This document shows, in pieces, positions 1 to 8,379 of a stretch of DNA of 34,646 nucleotides. Made by a program: the position numbers and the translations under genes. The notes beneath the pieces were generated by a model. It did no database searches. It had not been told where the DNA came from and saw only the letters and a program-made list of their open reading frames with translations. This DNA is from Candidatus Paceibacter sp. Its GTDB lineage: Bacteria > Patescibacteriota > Patescibacteriia > DYGC01. How positions within the stretch are numbered: position 1 is the first letter of the stretch; every line of letters begins with the position of its first letter. The stretch covers positions 1 to 34,646 of the forward strand of contig DYGC01000006.1 in NCBI GenBank assembly GCA_020724925.1, given 5' to 3'.

Positions 1-36
1 GCACTCTTCGGGTGTGGGGTGATAAATTTTTTCCAT
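1..36 (-). CDS. Partial unknown CDS, N-terminus only
   Basis: Reading the minus strand, an ATG at 36-34 opens a frame that stays open to the window edge and encodes MEKIYHPTPEEC. A good Shine-Dalgarno sequence (AAGGAG, 48-43) lies 6 nt upstream, and a perfect consensus promoter lies further up at 134-106. These signals make a real gene start likely even though only 12 residues are visible. The product cannot be recognised from so little. The strong ribosome-binding site contrasts with the ribosomal genes of this window, most of which have none. Confidence 0.6.
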   Translation of the reverse strand, partial: MEKIYHPTPEEC

Positions 37-105
37 TTTCCTCTCCTTTTTAGCGCGCCGAAGCCATTTGTGGCGGAGGCGGCTTGGTTGTTAGAAAACA
101 TTGAA

Positions 106-134
106 ATTATAAATATTTTTCCAAATTTTGTCAA
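106..134 (-). promoter_or_regulatory. Consensus sigma70-type promoter for the leftward gene
   Basis: On the minus strand TTGACA (134-129) and TATAAT (111-106) are separated by exactly 17 bp, a perfect match to the primary sigma factor consensus. Transcription would start near 99 and read leftward into the ATG at 36. The roughly 60-nt leader contains a weak hairpin: AAGCC pairs with GGCTT across 61-65 and 81-85. Confidence 0.85.
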
Positions 135-158
135 CTTCTTTTTTCTGTAATTTCCGTC

Positions 159-164
159 TATAAT
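159..164 (+). promoter_or_regulatory. Probable -10 box upstream of the DUF4870-like gene
   Basis: TATAAT at 159-164 lies 37 bp before the ATG at 202. No convincing -35 box lies at the right distance; the nearest, TTGTCA at 128-133, is 25 bp away, which is too far. It would make this a divergent promoter pair with the leftward consensus promoter at 106-134. Confidence 0.4.
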
Positions 165-201
165 ATTAGCGAAGCTTATTTTAATTTTTAAAAATTATTT
201 T

Positions 202-576
202 ATGGAAGAGCAAAATCAACAAGAAAAAAAGGTTGTAAATGAAGTGTTCACTAAAGAAGATGCGGAAAAGAATAAAGTTATGGCCATTATGGCTTATATT
301 ATTTGGTTGGTGCCTTATTTGGCGGCCAAAGATAGCAAGTTCGCGATGTATCATGCTAAACAAGGTTTGGTTTTGTTTTTAGCCGGTGTCGCTTTGTATA
401 TTGGCTATTGGTTATTATGGAGAATTTTGCCTTGGTCCATGTGGGGTTTTATTAGTTTGATTTCGACAGTTTTTTCTTTGGGAATTTTGGCTTTGGCGAT
501 TATCGGTATCATCAATGCTTCTCAAGGTGAAGCCAAAGAATTGCCAATTATTGGTAAATATTCCAAAAAATTCTAG
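202..576 (+). CDS. DUF4870/Tic20-like small membrane protein
   Basis: This 124-residue protein has a charged, Glu/Lys-rich N-terminus (about 1-25), then three hydrophobic segments (about 26-42, 54-76, 81-105) and a short basic tail. The segment FAMYHAKQGLVLF after the first helix matches the 'F-x-x-x-H-A-x-Q' signature of DUF4870/Tic20-like bacterial membrane proteins, whose function is not established. The start is the first ATG in frame, and the coding region is followed after 23 bp by rfbD on the same strand, so the two may be cotranscribed. There is no clear Shine-Dalgarno sequence. Family assignment rests on the motif and topology, so it is fairly but not fully certain. Confidence 0.7.
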   Translation: MEEQNQQEKKVVNEVFTKEDAEKNKVMAIMAYIIWLVPYLAAKDSKFAMYHAKQGLVLFLAGVALYIGYWLLWRILPWSMWGFISLISTVFSLGILALAIIGIINASQGEAKELPIIGKYSKKF

Positions 577-599
577 TTATTAATTTTTTTATATAGTTT

Positions 600-1457
600 A
601 TGAAGATTTTTCTGTGTGGGGCCGGCGGTATGCTCGGTCAGTCTTTATTACGTTTGTTTTCCAAAACAAAATATGAAGTAATTCCTAGTACTCAAGATAC
701 TTTGGATTTGACAGATGAATTAGCGGTGCAGGCCGCAATTTTGAATGTTAAACCGGATTTTGTAATTAACGCCGCTGCTTATACTAAAGTGGATGCGGCT
801 GAAACGGAGAAGGATTTGGCGTTCGCGGTCAACGAGTTGGGCGTGGCTAATTTGGTTAAGGCCGTTAAAGCTTTGGACATTCCCTTAATTCATATTTCCA
901 CTGATTATGTCTTCCGTGGTGATAGAGCACTTGGTTATGATGAACAATCCATTGAATATGGACCTTTGAATGTTTATGGACAATCAAAATTGGCCGGTGA
1001 GTGTCAGGTTATCAATAATTTGAATAAGTATTATTTGATTAGAATTTCCTGGCTTTACGGAGAATTTGGTCCGAATTTTGTCAGTTCAATGTTAAATTTG
1101 GCACAAACTCAACCTTTGTTAAAAGTGGTCAATGATCAAATCGGTCGTCCGACTTATGCTGAAGATTTGGCACAAATGGTTTACGGTTTACTTGAGGGTT
1201 TTTATCCTTGGGGAATTTATCATGGTGTTAATGAAGTTAATGGTGGAGAGATTCCAGGAATTTCTTGGTATGATTTTGCCCAAGAAATTTTTAATATTTC
1301 CGGAATTAAGGTTAATTTGGAGGCGGTTGATTCCAGTCAATTTGTTCGTCCAGCCAAGCGCCCCCCATATTCCATCCTTTTAAACACAAAATATCCCGCC
1401 CTCCCTGATTGGCGGTTTTCTTTAAAGCAACATTTGTCAATTAATAAGAAGTTGTGA
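600..1457 (+). CDS. rfbD: dTDP-4-dehydrorhamnose reductase (RmlD)
   Basis: The 285-residue length is normal for RmlD, the NAD(P)H-dependent enzyme that makes dTDP-L-rhamnose in the last step of the RmlABCD pathway for surface glycans. It begins with the Rossmann glycine motif GAGGMLG (7-13). The INAAAYTKVDAAE stretch (56-68), STDYVF (100-105) and the catalytic YGQSK pair (Tyr126, Lys130) are all present, as expected for an extended short-chain dehydrogenase. No rmlA, rmlB or rmlC lies nearby, so the rest of the pathway must be elsewhere or absent. Its stop codon is one base from the stop codon of the convergent gene at 1459. Confidence 0.93.
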   Translation: MKIFLCGAGGMLGQSLLRLFSKTKYEVIPSTQDTLDLTDELAVQAAILNVKPDFVINAAAYTKVDAAETEKDLAFAVNELGVANLVKAVKALDIPLIHISTDYVFRGDRALGYDEQSIEYGPLNVYGQSKLAGECQVINNLNKYYLIRISWLYGEFGPNFVSSMLNLAQTQPLLKVVNDQIGRPTYAEDLAQMVYGLLEGFYPWGIYHGVNEVNGGEIPGISWYDFAQEIFNISGIKVNLEAVDSSQFVRPAKRPPYSILLNTKYPALPDWRFSLKQHLSINKKL

Positions 1458-1458
1458 T

Positions 1459-3066
1459 TTATCGACGAAATATTTTTTCAATTTCTTTTAAAGGATATCC
1501 ACCATTTTTTTGTAAGTGTCCGTAGGCATCAATAATATCTATTGGTTTGATGTTGTGTTTTTTTATAGCATTTTTGAGTGTCGACCAATTGGTCTCAAGT
1601 TTTTTGGCGATTGCACTTGCAGTTCCCCAAAGGTTTCCCTGTTCGTCAGTGTAAAAATTTGCAAATTGATTTAGTTTTTCATTATCTATTTTTGCGACTT
1701 GAGGAATGCCTTCTTTCTCTTTTATAAAATCAGCATTTTCAATGTCCTCGTATTTATAGGCGGTAATCTCACTATTTCTAGAGTCAAGAATTTTTTTGCT
1801 TGCAAATGAGTATGGGGATGTAGTTTTGTTTTTGTTCAAAATATTGTTTGTGATCGTATTTGGATTTTCTCTTAATTTTTTTGCTATTGTGCTAATTGAA
1901 GCCCAGTGCCCTCCCTGTCCATCGTCAAAAAAATTTTCCCATTCATCATCATCTTCCGTATTTGTTCTTTCGTACTCGATATATTTTTGCAAATCACAAA
2001 TTTCTTGCATGTTTTGAAGCGAGTGTAGATTGAATCGGACGTTTTTGGTCGTTGCAACTAATTTTGTTTTGAGTTTGTCTTTATATTTTCGGATTAATTT
2101 TTTGTAAGTATTATTGCCAATTTTCAGTTTTGCGCATAAGGCATCGGATGTTCCCCAGTGCTCGCCATTTTCGTCAGTATAAAAACCATACCATTCATCA
2201 TTTTTATCAGTTGATATTTTAGGTACTGGTTCTTGTTTTTGTAAATCGAAAATTGGTTTTAGCTCTTTTTCCGGGTTGTTTTCAAGATAATTTAAATCTT
2301 CACTTGAAAGTAGCTTAGTCATTCTTTCCCTCCAATACTTACTTTGATTTATTTTGGTCCCCATTTGCGGGTTTTTTGTTAGCATTTTACGGCGTTCTTT
2401 TTTGCTTTTTTCATCTAGAGTTTCAGTTTGTACACCAAGTTGTTTTAATTCTTTTTGGTCAAAAATATAGGTCACGTTTCCTTCTTCGATACAGATATAA
2501 ATTAATTTTTGTAAATCATCAATTTCAATTCTAAAATATGGTTCTTTTCGCATTTGTGTATTTAGGGTAACTCCTTCTGTTAATTTGACGTTTTCTTTAG
2601 GAATACCGAAATCATTTTCTAGTAGATATAAAAGCATAATTAAGCGGGGGATGTTCTTTTTTCTTTCCCACGTTGTGTCACCCTTGGCTGTTTGGAACAT
2701 GTCTTTTTGGCTAGCAGGGACAAAAACCCGCGGGTCCATCTTTGTTTCGTTGAATATGAACAGTTTTAATTCTTCAATTTGTTGATATTTTTGCTGTATT
2801 GTCGTTAATAAATCATCAATCCTATTAATTTGATAGAAATCATAAGCCAGGTCTTCGAGCCGTTTTCCAGAGGACCTCTCGGTAGAAATATTTTTATAAC
2901 TTGAGGTTATTTCGTCGTTTAGTTCAATCAATTTATTGAGCGCTGTATTGGCAAAATTATTAATATTTTCAGTCGTGATGTGGCTCTCGGTAATTTCTTT
3001 TAGCATTTTCCCAAATTTTTGTTTTTGCTGCTCAAAATCATTTATAGTTTTGATTGTTTCTGTCAT
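1459..3066 (-). CDS. Unknown 535-residue protein with three HTH-like repeats
   Basis: I do not recognise this protein as a named family. The N-terminal 110 residues are charged and helical, probably coiled coil. A middle region (about 130-205) contains an aliphatic helix (IPRLIMLLYLLENDFGIP) followed by alternating hydrophobic residues, suggesting a small alpha/beta domain. The C-terminal half carries three diverged modules starting near residues 291, 375 and 468. Each has an aromatic pair, an acidic turn, 'G-x-x-W' (Trp304, Trp388, Trp480) and a following 'x-I-A-K-K-L' helix with a second helix, like a helix-turn-helix. A DNA- or RNA-binding role is inference. There is no signal peptide or membrane segment, so it is probably cytoplasmic. 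It is divergent from the 3238 gene and convergent with rfbD. Confidence 0.85.
   Translation of the reverse strand: MTETIKTINDFEQQKQKFGKMLKEITESHITTENINNFANTALNKLIELNDEITSSYKNISTERSSGKRLEDLAYDFYQINRIDDLLTTIQQKYQQIEELKLFIFNETKMDPRVFVPASQKDMFQTAKGDTTWERKKNIPRLIMLLYLLENDFGIPKENVKLTEGVTLNTQMRKEPYFRIEIDDLQKLIYICIEEGNVTYIFDQKELKQLGVQTETLDEKSKKERRKMLTKNPQMGTKINQSKYWRERMTKLLSSEDLNYLENNPEKELKPIFDLQKQEPVPKISTDKNDEWYGFYTDENGEHWGTSDALCAKLKIGNNTYKKLIRKYKDKLKTKLVATTKNVRFNLHSLQNMQEICDLQKYIEYERTNTEDDDEWENFFDDGQGGHWASISTIAKKLRENPNTITNNILNKNKTTSPYSFASKKILDSRNSEITAYKYEDIENADFIKEKEGIPQVAKIDNEKLNQFANFYTDEQGNLWGTASAIAKKLETNWSTLKNAIKKHNIKPIDIIDAYGHLQKNGGYPLKEIEKIFRR
1477..2196 (-). repeat. Three tandem protein-level modules in the 535-residue protein
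   Basis: The modules cover roughly 2196-2011, 1944-1732 and 1665-1477 on the minus strand. They share the pattern [FY]-[FY]-x-D-x-x-G-x-x-W-[GA]-x-x-x-x-[IL]-[AC]-x-K-L. The second and third are the most alike (IAKKL in both); the first has CAKLK. The DNA itself is not obviously repeated, so the duplication is old or the modules were selected to diverge. Confidence 0.7.
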
Positions 3067-3093
3067 ATATTTTATTTTTTTAAGGTTTTTGTT

Positions 3094-3103
3094 ATTATAT
3101 CAG
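3094..3103 (-). promoter_or_regulatory. Extended -10 promoter for the repeat-protein gene
   Basis: On the minus strand the sequence reads TGATATAAT, an extended -10 element (TG, one base, then TATAAT at 3099-3094). It lies about 30 bp upstream of the ATG at 3066. The -35 region at this spacing (TTATAA) is poor, as is common for extended -10 promoters. Confidence 0.5.
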
Positions 3104-3172
3104 ATTTTAAAAAATTTTATAATTTTTTTTATGTTCTTTTTAAGAGCTAATTCTCGTTAAAATTCTCTTCGT

Positions 3173-3201
3173 TTGTCAGAAGCGGCTTTTTTTTATATAA
3201 T
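3173..3201 (+). promoter_or_regulatory. Sigma70-type promoter for the 3238 gene
   Basis: TTGTCA (3173-3178) and TATAAT (3196-3201) are 17 bp apart, with one mismatch to consensus in the -35 box. The predicted start site near 3208 gives a leader of about 30 nt before the ATG at 3238. AAGGA at 3213-3217 is about 20 nt from the start codon, too far for a normal Shine-Dalgarno sequence. Confidence 0.75.
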
Positions 3202-3237
3202 GAAATTGATTTAAGGAAAATAAAAATCCAAATTTTT

Positions 3238-3801
3238 ATGAGTATTCCTGATCCACAAACGACAGTGGGGGAATTGGAGCAGGTTGATTATGGAGATCTT
3301 GAATATCTTCCGATGTTTCAATTGGCACAGCAAAGTTCCGAATTGGGAATTATGGATTTGTTGGATTCGCCTTTGTTCTCGTTGATTGAATTGAAGAATT
3401 ATTTTGATCGTTTACCAGATGATACTTTGTCTAAATATCAAAAATTTTTATTTGATGAATTGTCTTTTTACTTGCGTTTAAGTCCCCTCCGCCCCCGCCC
3501 CGAGCAGTGGGAAAATTTGTTACGGTCTTTGCCCCATGGAACAGAGCCTTTGTGGCAATCCTGGTTACGACGACAAATCATTCTGTTGTTGGAAATTGAC
3601 GAAGATCTTTTAAAGGCTGTTTATTATTATTATGCTCGTTACATCAAACAAGGATATCCTTTGAGAATAAATCATTTACTTGAAGTTTATGATGATTTAC
3701 AAGCACAGGGACGTTTTGAGTTGTCTGATTTTAGAAAAGTGGTAGAGGCTTTTGATAAAATTATGAAGAAAGTCATGGTGGCGGCGGATTTGACAGCTTG
3801 A
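3238..3801 (+). CDS. Unknown helical protein upstream of the str operon
   Basis: The 187-residue product is not recognised. It has an acidic N-terminus (first 30 residues), no signal peptide, no membrane segment and no cysteine. Predicted content is mostly amphipathic helix rich in Leu, Asp, Glu and Tyr, including a striking run of four tyrosines near residue 124. It has its own promoter at 3173-3201. Its last codons contain the -35 box of the promoter that drives rpsL, so its 3' end is constrained by regulation. Coding potential looks genuine: codon use (TTG, CGT, GAT) matches the neighbours. A short G/C-rich patch near 3483-3500 stands out from its otherwise AT-rich sequence. Confidence 0.75.
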   Translation: MSIPDPQTTVGELEQVDYGDLEYLPMFQLAQQSSELGIMDLLDSPLFSLIELKNYFDRLPDDTLSKYQKFLFDELSFYLRLSPLRPRPEQWENLLRSLPHGTEPLWQSWLRRQIILLLEIDEDLLKAVYYYYARYIKQGYPLRINHLLEVYDDLQAQGRFELSDFRKVVEAFDKIMKKVMVAADLTA

Positions 3802-3818
3802 GAATTTTCTTATATTAT
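3790..3818 (+). promoter_or_regulatory. Promoter of the rpsL-rpsG-fusA operon
   Basis: A perfect -35 box TTGACA (3790-3795) is followed after 17 bp by TATTAT (3813-3818). The -35 box overlaps the last codons of the upstream gene, whose TGA is at 3799-3801. The start site would be near 3825, leaving a leader of about 140 nt before the rpsL ATG at 3963. Confidence 0.7.
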
Positions 3819-3836
3819 ATTTTTTGTACTGCTTGT

Positions 3837-3898
3837 GAAGTTTGTTTGAGCGCTCATATTCATTTAAGGTGTAACAAATGAATGTGTTGCGAGACTTC
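3837..3898 (+). promoter_or_regulatory. Structured rpsL leader, candidate ribosomal-protein autoregulatory RNA
   Basis: The leader can fold into one long interrupted stem. GAAGTTT (3837-3843) pairs with AGACTTC (3892-3898), CGC (3851-3853) pairs with GCG (3889-3891), and CATATTCATTT (3855-3865) pairs with AAATGAATGTG (3876-3886) around a 10-nt loop. Two G-U pairs are needed. No U-run follows, so it is not a terminator. In E. coli the str operon is repressed by S7 binding its mRNA; a similar role here is inference. Confidence 0.55.
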
Positions 3899-3962
3899 TG
3901 ATTTAAATCGTGGCTGGTTTAAGTCTTTTTTATTTTATAATTTTAGTAGAGAAAAAATTACT

Positions 3963-4382
3963 ATGCCTACAATTAATCAATTATTGCGCAAACCACGCAC
4001 CCAGGCCAAGAAGAAATCCAAAACTCCGGCTTTGCAATCGGTGTATAACACTTTGCGTCGTAAAATCACGGTTTTGCCAAACGGCTCTCCTTTTAAACGA
4101 GGCGTTTGTGTGAAGGTTTATACCACTACTCCAAAGAAGCCAAACTCCGCTTTGCGTAAAATCGCCAAAGTGCGTTTGTCTAATGGACAAGAAGTATTGG
4201 CCTATATCCCAGGTGAAGGTCACAATTTGCAAGAACACTCCATCGTTTTATTGCGAGGTGGTAGGGTAAAAGACTTACCTGGTGTGCGTTATCACATTGT
4301 TCGTGGTGTTTATGATACTCAGGGAGTGGCTAATCGAAAACAAGGTCGATCTTTATATGGTGCTAAAAGAGCCAAAAAATAA
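3963..4382 (+). CDS. rpsL: 30S ribosomal protein S12
   Basis: S12 sits at the decoding centre of the 30S subunit. The product has 139 residues. The conserved [13 protein letters not shown] (54-66) carries the lysines where streptomycin-resistance mutations occur in other bacteria, and [11 protein letters not shown] (101-111) contains the aspartate that is methylthiolated in E. coli. Compared with E. coli S12 there is an insertion of about 15 residues between PAL (22-24) and KRGVC (45-49), a form I associate with CPR bacteria. The frame extends upstream to 3882, but [12 protein letters not shown] is the family's usual N-terminus, so 3963 was chosen. It is the first gene of the str cluster, 29 bp before rpsG. 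Confidence 0.97.
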   Translation: MPTINQLLRKPRTQAKKKSKTPALQSVYNTLRRKITVLPNGSPFKRGVCVKVYTTTPKKPNSALRKIAKVRLSNGQEVLAYIPGEGHNLQEHSIVLLRGGRVKDLPGVRYHIVRGVYDTQGVANRKQGRSLYGAKRAKK

Positions 4383-4411
4383 GCTATTAATCATTTAATT
4401 GGACAATATTT

Positions 4412-4912
4412 ATGCGAGGAAAACAAGCTCCGGTAAGAGAAATTTTACCAGATCCAAAATATAATAGCATCGTCATTGCTAAATTCATCAATTATATTAT
4501 GTTAGATGGTCAAAAGACCATTGCTCAAGGCATTATTTATGATGTGATGAATGAGATCGATCGTTTATTAAAGGAAAAAAAGATTGAAGGTGCTGAAAAC
4601 ATTAAAAATGCTCAAGAATTTCTAGATGTTTTACTAGAAAAAGTGACTCCAATGGTGGAAGTCAAGAGCCGTCGCGTCGGTGGTAGCAATTACCAAATTC
4701 CGTTGCCGGTTCGTGGCAATCGCCGTTATTATTTAGCGTTTACTTGGTTGATTGATGCCGCTCGTGCTCGTAAGGGTAAAGCGATGTATAAGCGTTTATT
4801 GGAAGAAATGTTGGACGCTTTCCATGGCACTGGTGCGACTATCAAGAAGAAAGAAGACGTTTATCGTATGGCTGAAGCCAACCGTGCTTTTGCTCATTTA
4901 GCTCGTTTTTAA
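4412..4912 (+). CDS. rpsG: 30S ribosomal protein S7
   Basis: S7 nucleates assembly of the 30S head by binding the 3' domain of 16S rRNA. The 166-residue product is about ten residues longer than the usual short bacterial form, with the extra length around residues 49-62 ([14 protein letters not shown]). It begins [19 protein letters not shown] and contains [19 protein letters not shown], the typical S7 rRNA-binding segment. It lies 29 bp after rpsL and 29 bp before fusA, in the classical str order. There is no Shine-Dalgarno sequence before the ATG; the spacer is AT-rich. Confidence 0.97.
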   Translation: MRGKQAPVREILPDPKYNSIVIAKFINYIMLDGQKTIAQGIIYDVMNEIDRLLKEKKIEGAENIKNAQEFLDVLLEKVTPMVEVKSRRVGGSNYQIPLPVRGNRRYYLAFTWLIDAARARKGKAMYKRLLEEMLDAFHGTGATIKKKEDVYRMAEANRAFAHLARF

Positions 4913-4941
4913 TTTTAATATTAAGCGAAAATAAAAAATTT

Positions 4942-7017
4942 ATGCCTAGACAATATCCTTTGGATAAGACTAGAAATCTCGGTATCATGGCGCACATTGA
5001 TGCCGGTAAAACCACGGTTTCCGAGCGTGTTTTGTTTTACACCGGTCGTAATTATAAGATCGGTGAAGTGCACGAAGGGGCGGCCACCATGGACTGGATG
5101 GAGCAGGAACGTGAACGTGGTATTACTATCACTTCTGCTGCGACCACTTGTTTTTGGAAGAATCATCGACTTAATTTGATTGATACTCCCGGCCACGTGG
5201 ACTTTACCGTGGAAGTGGAACGTTCTTTGCGTGTTTTGGATGGTGCGGTGGCGGTGTTTGATGCCTCTCAGGGCGTGGAACCGCAATCTGAGACCGTCTG
5301 GCGTCAAGCTGATAAATACATTGTTCCCCGTATTGCTTTTGTGAATAAAATGGACAAATTGGGTGCGGATTTCATTATGAGTTTGAATTCCATTCGCGAA
5401 CGTTTGTCAGATAAGGCTTTTGCTATTCAAATGACCATTGGTCAAGCTGATACCTTTAAAGGTTTGATTGATTTGATCACTATGAAAGCCTATCACTTTG
5501 AAGGTAAGAGCGGTGAAAATATTGTGGAAGTTCCAATTCCGGAAGAATTAAAAGCCCAGGCTGAACAGTTACGTGCCACAATGATTGAAGCTATTGTTGA
5601 GGTTGATGAAAATTTGACCAATAAATATTTGGAAGGCAAGGAAATTACCGAAGATGAAATTCATGCCGCTTTACGTAAAGGCGTGATTTCCAATACTTTA
5701 TATCCGGTAATGGCTGGTAGTGCTTTAAAAAACACCGGCGTTCAATTGATGTTGGACGCGGTGGTGAAGTACTTGCCATCTCCGTTGGATGTTCCTCCGG
5801 TGACCGGTACTGATCCAAAAACTTCAGAATCAATCACTCGTTTGGCTTCTGATGATGAACCATTGTCTGGTTTAGCCTTTAAGATTGCCACTGATCCTTA
5901 TGTCGGTCGTTTGACTTTTTATCGTTTATATTCCGGTAAATTGCAGAGTGGTACTTATGTTATGAACGCCAATACTGGCAATAAGGAAAGAATTGGTCGT
6001 TTGGTGCGTATGCATTCCAATTCTCGTGAGGAAATTGATGAAGCTTATGCCGGCGAAATCGTCGCAATTATCGGTTTAAAAGATACTAAGACCGGTCACA
6101 CTTTGTGTGATGAAAAAGCACCGATTGTTTTGGAAGAAATTACCTTTCCGGAACCGGTTATCTCTTTGGCGATTGAACCAAAAACTAAAGCTGATCAAGA
6201 GAAAATGGGTGTGGCTTTGCAGAAATTAGCGGAAGAAGATCCGACTTTCCGAGTCAGTTCTAACGAAGAAACCGGACAAACAGAAATTGCCGGTATGGGA
6301 GAATTGCATTTGGATATTATCGTTGATCGTATGCGCCGCGAATTTAGTGTGGAAGCTAATGTTGGTAGCCCACGAGTGTCTTATCGTGAAACTATTACCA
6401 AAGAAGCTGAAGCAGAAGGCAAATACATTCGTCAATCCGGTGGTCGTGGTCAATACGGTCATTGTTGGTTGAAGGTTCGTCCGTTAAAGGAAGACGGTGT
6501 CCATTTCCGCTTTAACGATGAAGTTAAGGGTGGTGTTATTCCTCGAGAATTTATCAACCCGATTGAAAAAGGCATTAAGGAGTCCTTGGATAAAGGTATT
6601 TTAGCCGGTTATCCGGTGGTGGATGTGGAAGTTGACGTTTTCGATGGTTCTTACCATGATGTTGACTCTTCTGAAGCGGCCTTTAAAATTGCCGGTTCGA
6701 TGGCTTTCAAGGAAGCTTGTATGAAGGCCGGTATCGTCTTAATGGAACCGATTATGAAGGTGGAAATCGTTACTCCGGAAGAATACATGGGAGATATTAT
6801 CGGTGATATGAACAGTCGTCGTGGTCAGATTACTGAAATGACACAACGGGGAACTGCTCGCGTGGTTCACGCGATGGTGCCGTTGGCTTCAATGTTTGGT
6901 TATGCCACTGATTTACGTTCCAAATCTCAAGGACGTGCTAGCTATAATATGGAATTTGATCATTATATTGAAGTTCCACGTAATATCGCTGAAGAAATTA
7001 TTAAGAAAAACCAATAA
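4942..7017 (+). CDS. fusA: Elongation factor G
   Basis: EF-G is the GTPase that drives ribosomal translocation and, with RRF, ribosome recycling. At 691 residues it is full length. The GTPase motifs are intact: HIDAGKTT (18-25), RGITI (59-63), DTPGH (81-85) and NKMD (135-138). The downstream domains include [24 protein letters not shown] in domain III and [13 protein letters not shown] plus [10 protein letters not shown] in domains IV and V. It is the last gene of the rpsL-rpsG-fusA group; the next gene, tuf, has its own strong promoter starting 20 bp after this stop. No clear terminator separates them, so read-through is likely. Confidence 0.98.
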   Translation: MPRQYPLDKTRNLGIMAHIDAGKTTVSERVLFYTGRNYKIGEVHEGAATMDWMEQERERGITITSAATTCFWKNHRLNLIDTPGHVDFTVEVERSLRVLDGAVAVFDASQGVEPQSETVWRQADKYIVPRIAFVNKMDKLGADFIMSLNSIRERLSDKAFAIQMTIGQADTFKGLIDLITMKAYHFEGKSGENIVEVPIPEELKAQAEQLRATMIEAIVEVDENLTNKYLEGKEITEDEIHAALRKGVISNTLYPVMAGSALKNTGVQLMLDAVVKYLPSPLDVPPVTGTDPKTSESITRLASDDEPLSGLAFKIATDPYVGRLTFYRLYSGKLQSGTYVMNANTGNKERIGRLVRMHSNSREEIDEAYAGEIVAIIGLKDTKTGHTLCDEKAPIVLEEITFPEPVISLAIEPKTKADQEKMGVALQKLAEEDPTFRVSSNEETGQTEIAGMGELHLDIIVDRMRREFSVEANVGSPRVSYRETITKEAEAEGKYIRQSGGRGQYGHCWLKVRPLKEDGVHFRFNDEVKGGVIPREFINPIEKGIKESLDKGILAGYPVVDVEVDVFDGSYHDVDSSEAAFKIAGSMAFKEACMKAGIVLMEPIMKVEIVTPEEYMGDIIGDMNSRRGQITEMTQRGTARVVHAMVPLASMFGYATDLRSKSQGRASYNMEFDHYIEVPRNIAEEIIKKNQ

Positions 7018-7036
7018 AGACAAGGGTTTTTCTCTC

Positions 7037-7064
7037 TTGCAAAAAAAAATTGATGTGTTATAAT
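7037..7064 (+). promoter_or_regulatory. Strong extended -10 promoter for tuf
   Basis: TTGCAA (7037-7042) and TATAAT (7059-7064) are 16 bp apart, and the -10 is preceded by TGT, giving an extended -10 element. The -35 box runs into an A-tract (7041-7049). The same layout, including the A-tract, occurs at the tRNA promoter 31391-31418. A start site near 7071 would give a leader of about 105 nt. Confidence 0.8.
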
Positions 7065-7136
7065 GGGAAAGAATTTTGCAAGGGTAACAAAAAAATGTTT
7101 TTTGTTTTTTTTGTTCTAAGTTAATTAATTAAAATA

Positions 7137-7156
7137 TTAAACGTTAAAACGTTTAA
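7137..7156 (+). promoter_or_regulatory. Perfect inverted repeat in the tuf leader
   Basis: TTAAACGTT (7137-7145) and AACGTTTAA (7148-7156) are exact reverse complements separated by two bases. The repeat ends 19 bp before the tuf start codon and lies well downstream of the promoter. It could be a protein operator on DNA or a hairpin in the mRNA; as RNA the two-base loop would force opening of the inner pairs. No U-tract follows, so it is not a terminator. Confidence 0.5.
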
Positions 7157-7175
7157 CTAACTAGAAGAAATAAAT

Positions 7176-8369
7176 ATGGCAGAACAATTTGATCGTTCTT
7201 TACCACACGTGAATGTGGGTACTATTGGTCACGTTGACCATGGTAAAACAACCTTAACCGCCGCCATTTTGCAAGTTTTGGCGACTAAAGGTTTTGCTCC
7301 TAAAATGAAGAGCGTGGGTGAAATTGACTCCGCTCCGGAAGAAAAAGCTCGTGGTATTACCATTAATACCGCTCATGTGGAATATCGTAGTGAAACTCGT
7401 CACTATGCTCACATTGACTGTCCGGGCCATGCTGACTATGTGAAAAACATGATCACTGGTGCCGCTCAAATGGATGGCGCGATTTTGGTCGTGGCCGCCA
7501 CTGATGGTCCAATGCCTCAAACTCGCGAGCACATTTTGTTGGCTCGACAAGTCGGCGTCCCTTATATCATTGTTTTCATGAATAAGGTTGATATGGTGGA
7601 TGATCCGGAATTGGTGGACTTGGTGGAAGCGGAAATTCGTGACTTGTTAAGTTCTTACAAGTTCCCTGGCGATACCACTCCAATTATTCGTGGTTCTGCT
7701 TTGAAAGCTTTGGAAAATCCAACTGACGAAGCGGCTGCTAAACCAATTTGGGATTTGTTGAAATCCTTGGATGAATATATTCCAACCCCACAACGTGACG
7801 TTGAAAAACCGTTCTTGATGCCGGTGGAAGATATTTTCTCCATTGAAGGTCGTGGTACTGTGGTGACCGGTCGTATCGAACGTGGTCAAATCAAAGTCGG
7901 CGATGAAATTGAAATCGTCGGTTTGGCTGAAGCTGTTAGCAAAACCACTGTTACCGGTATTGAAATGTTTAACAAGAGCTTGGATCACGGTGAAGCCGGT
8001 GATAATGCTGGTATTTTGTTGCGTGGTACCAAGAAAGATGATATTGAACGTGGTCAAGTTTTGGCTAAGCCAGGTTCAATCACTCCTCATACTGAATTTG
8101 AAACCGAAGTTTATATTTTAACTCAAGCGGAAGGTGGTCGTCATAAACCGTTCTTCAGCGGATACAAACCACAATTCTTTGTGCGTACCGCCGATGTTAC
8201 CGGTGATGTGACTTTGCCAGAAGGCACTGAAATGGTGATGCCTGGCGACACCGTTAACTTAAAGGTTAAATTGATGTCTCCGGTTGCTATGGAAGAAAAG
8301 ATGCGTTTCGCTATTCGTGAAGGTGGTCGTACCATCGGCGCGGGTGCGGTGACCAAGATTATCAAATAG
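7176..8369 (+). CDS. tuf: Elongation factor Tu
   Basis: EF-Tu delivers aminoacyl-tRNA to the ribosomal A site as a ternary complex with GTP. The 397-residue length is standard. All GTPase motifs are present: GHVDHGKT (18-25), RGITI (59-63), DCPGH (81-85) and NKVD (136-139). Domains II and III follow, with [25 protein letters not shown] and the C-terminal [36 protein letters not shown]. It is the only tuf copy in this window. Its dedicated promoter and long leader fit the need to make EF-Tu in excess over EF-G. Two overlapping hairpins lie in the gap before rpsJ and may reduce read-through. Confidence 0.98.
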   Translation: MAEQFDRSLPHVNVGTIGHVDHGKTTLTAAILQVLATKGFAPKMKSVGEIDSAPEEKARGITINTAHVEYRSETRHYAHIDCPGHADYVKNMITGAAQMDGAILVVAATDGPMPQTREHILLARQVGVPYIIVFMNKVDMVDDPELVDLVEAEIRDLLSSYKFPGDTTPIIRGSALKALENPTDEAAAKPIWDLLKSLDEYIPTPQRDVEKPFLMPVEDIFSIEGRGTVVTGRIERGQIKVGDEIEIVGLAEAVSKTTVTGIEMFNKSLDHGEAGDNAGILLRGTKKDDIERGQVLAKPGSITPHTEFETEVYILTQAEGGRHKPFFSGYKPQFFVRTADVTGDVTLPEGTEMVMPGDTVNLKVKLMSPVAMEEKMRFAIREGGRTIGAGAVTKIIK

Positions 8370-8379
8370 TTTTTGATAT

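Noticed and set aside
1455-3801. Alternative genetic code with TGA read as glycine or tryptophan, as in some CPR lineages
   Set aside because: TGA ends rfbD and the 3238 gene at family-consistent or composition-consistent points, and no conserved gene has an internal TGA.
3882-3962. In-frame upstream extension of rpsL by 27 residues
   Set aside because: The extension overlaps the leader hairpin and does not resemble S12; the family's usual N-terminus starts at 3963.
7018-7040. Terminator between fusA and the tuf promoter
   Set aside because: The only complementarity is a weak 4-bp CAAG/CTTG pair, and it is followed by As that form the tuf promoter -35 region.
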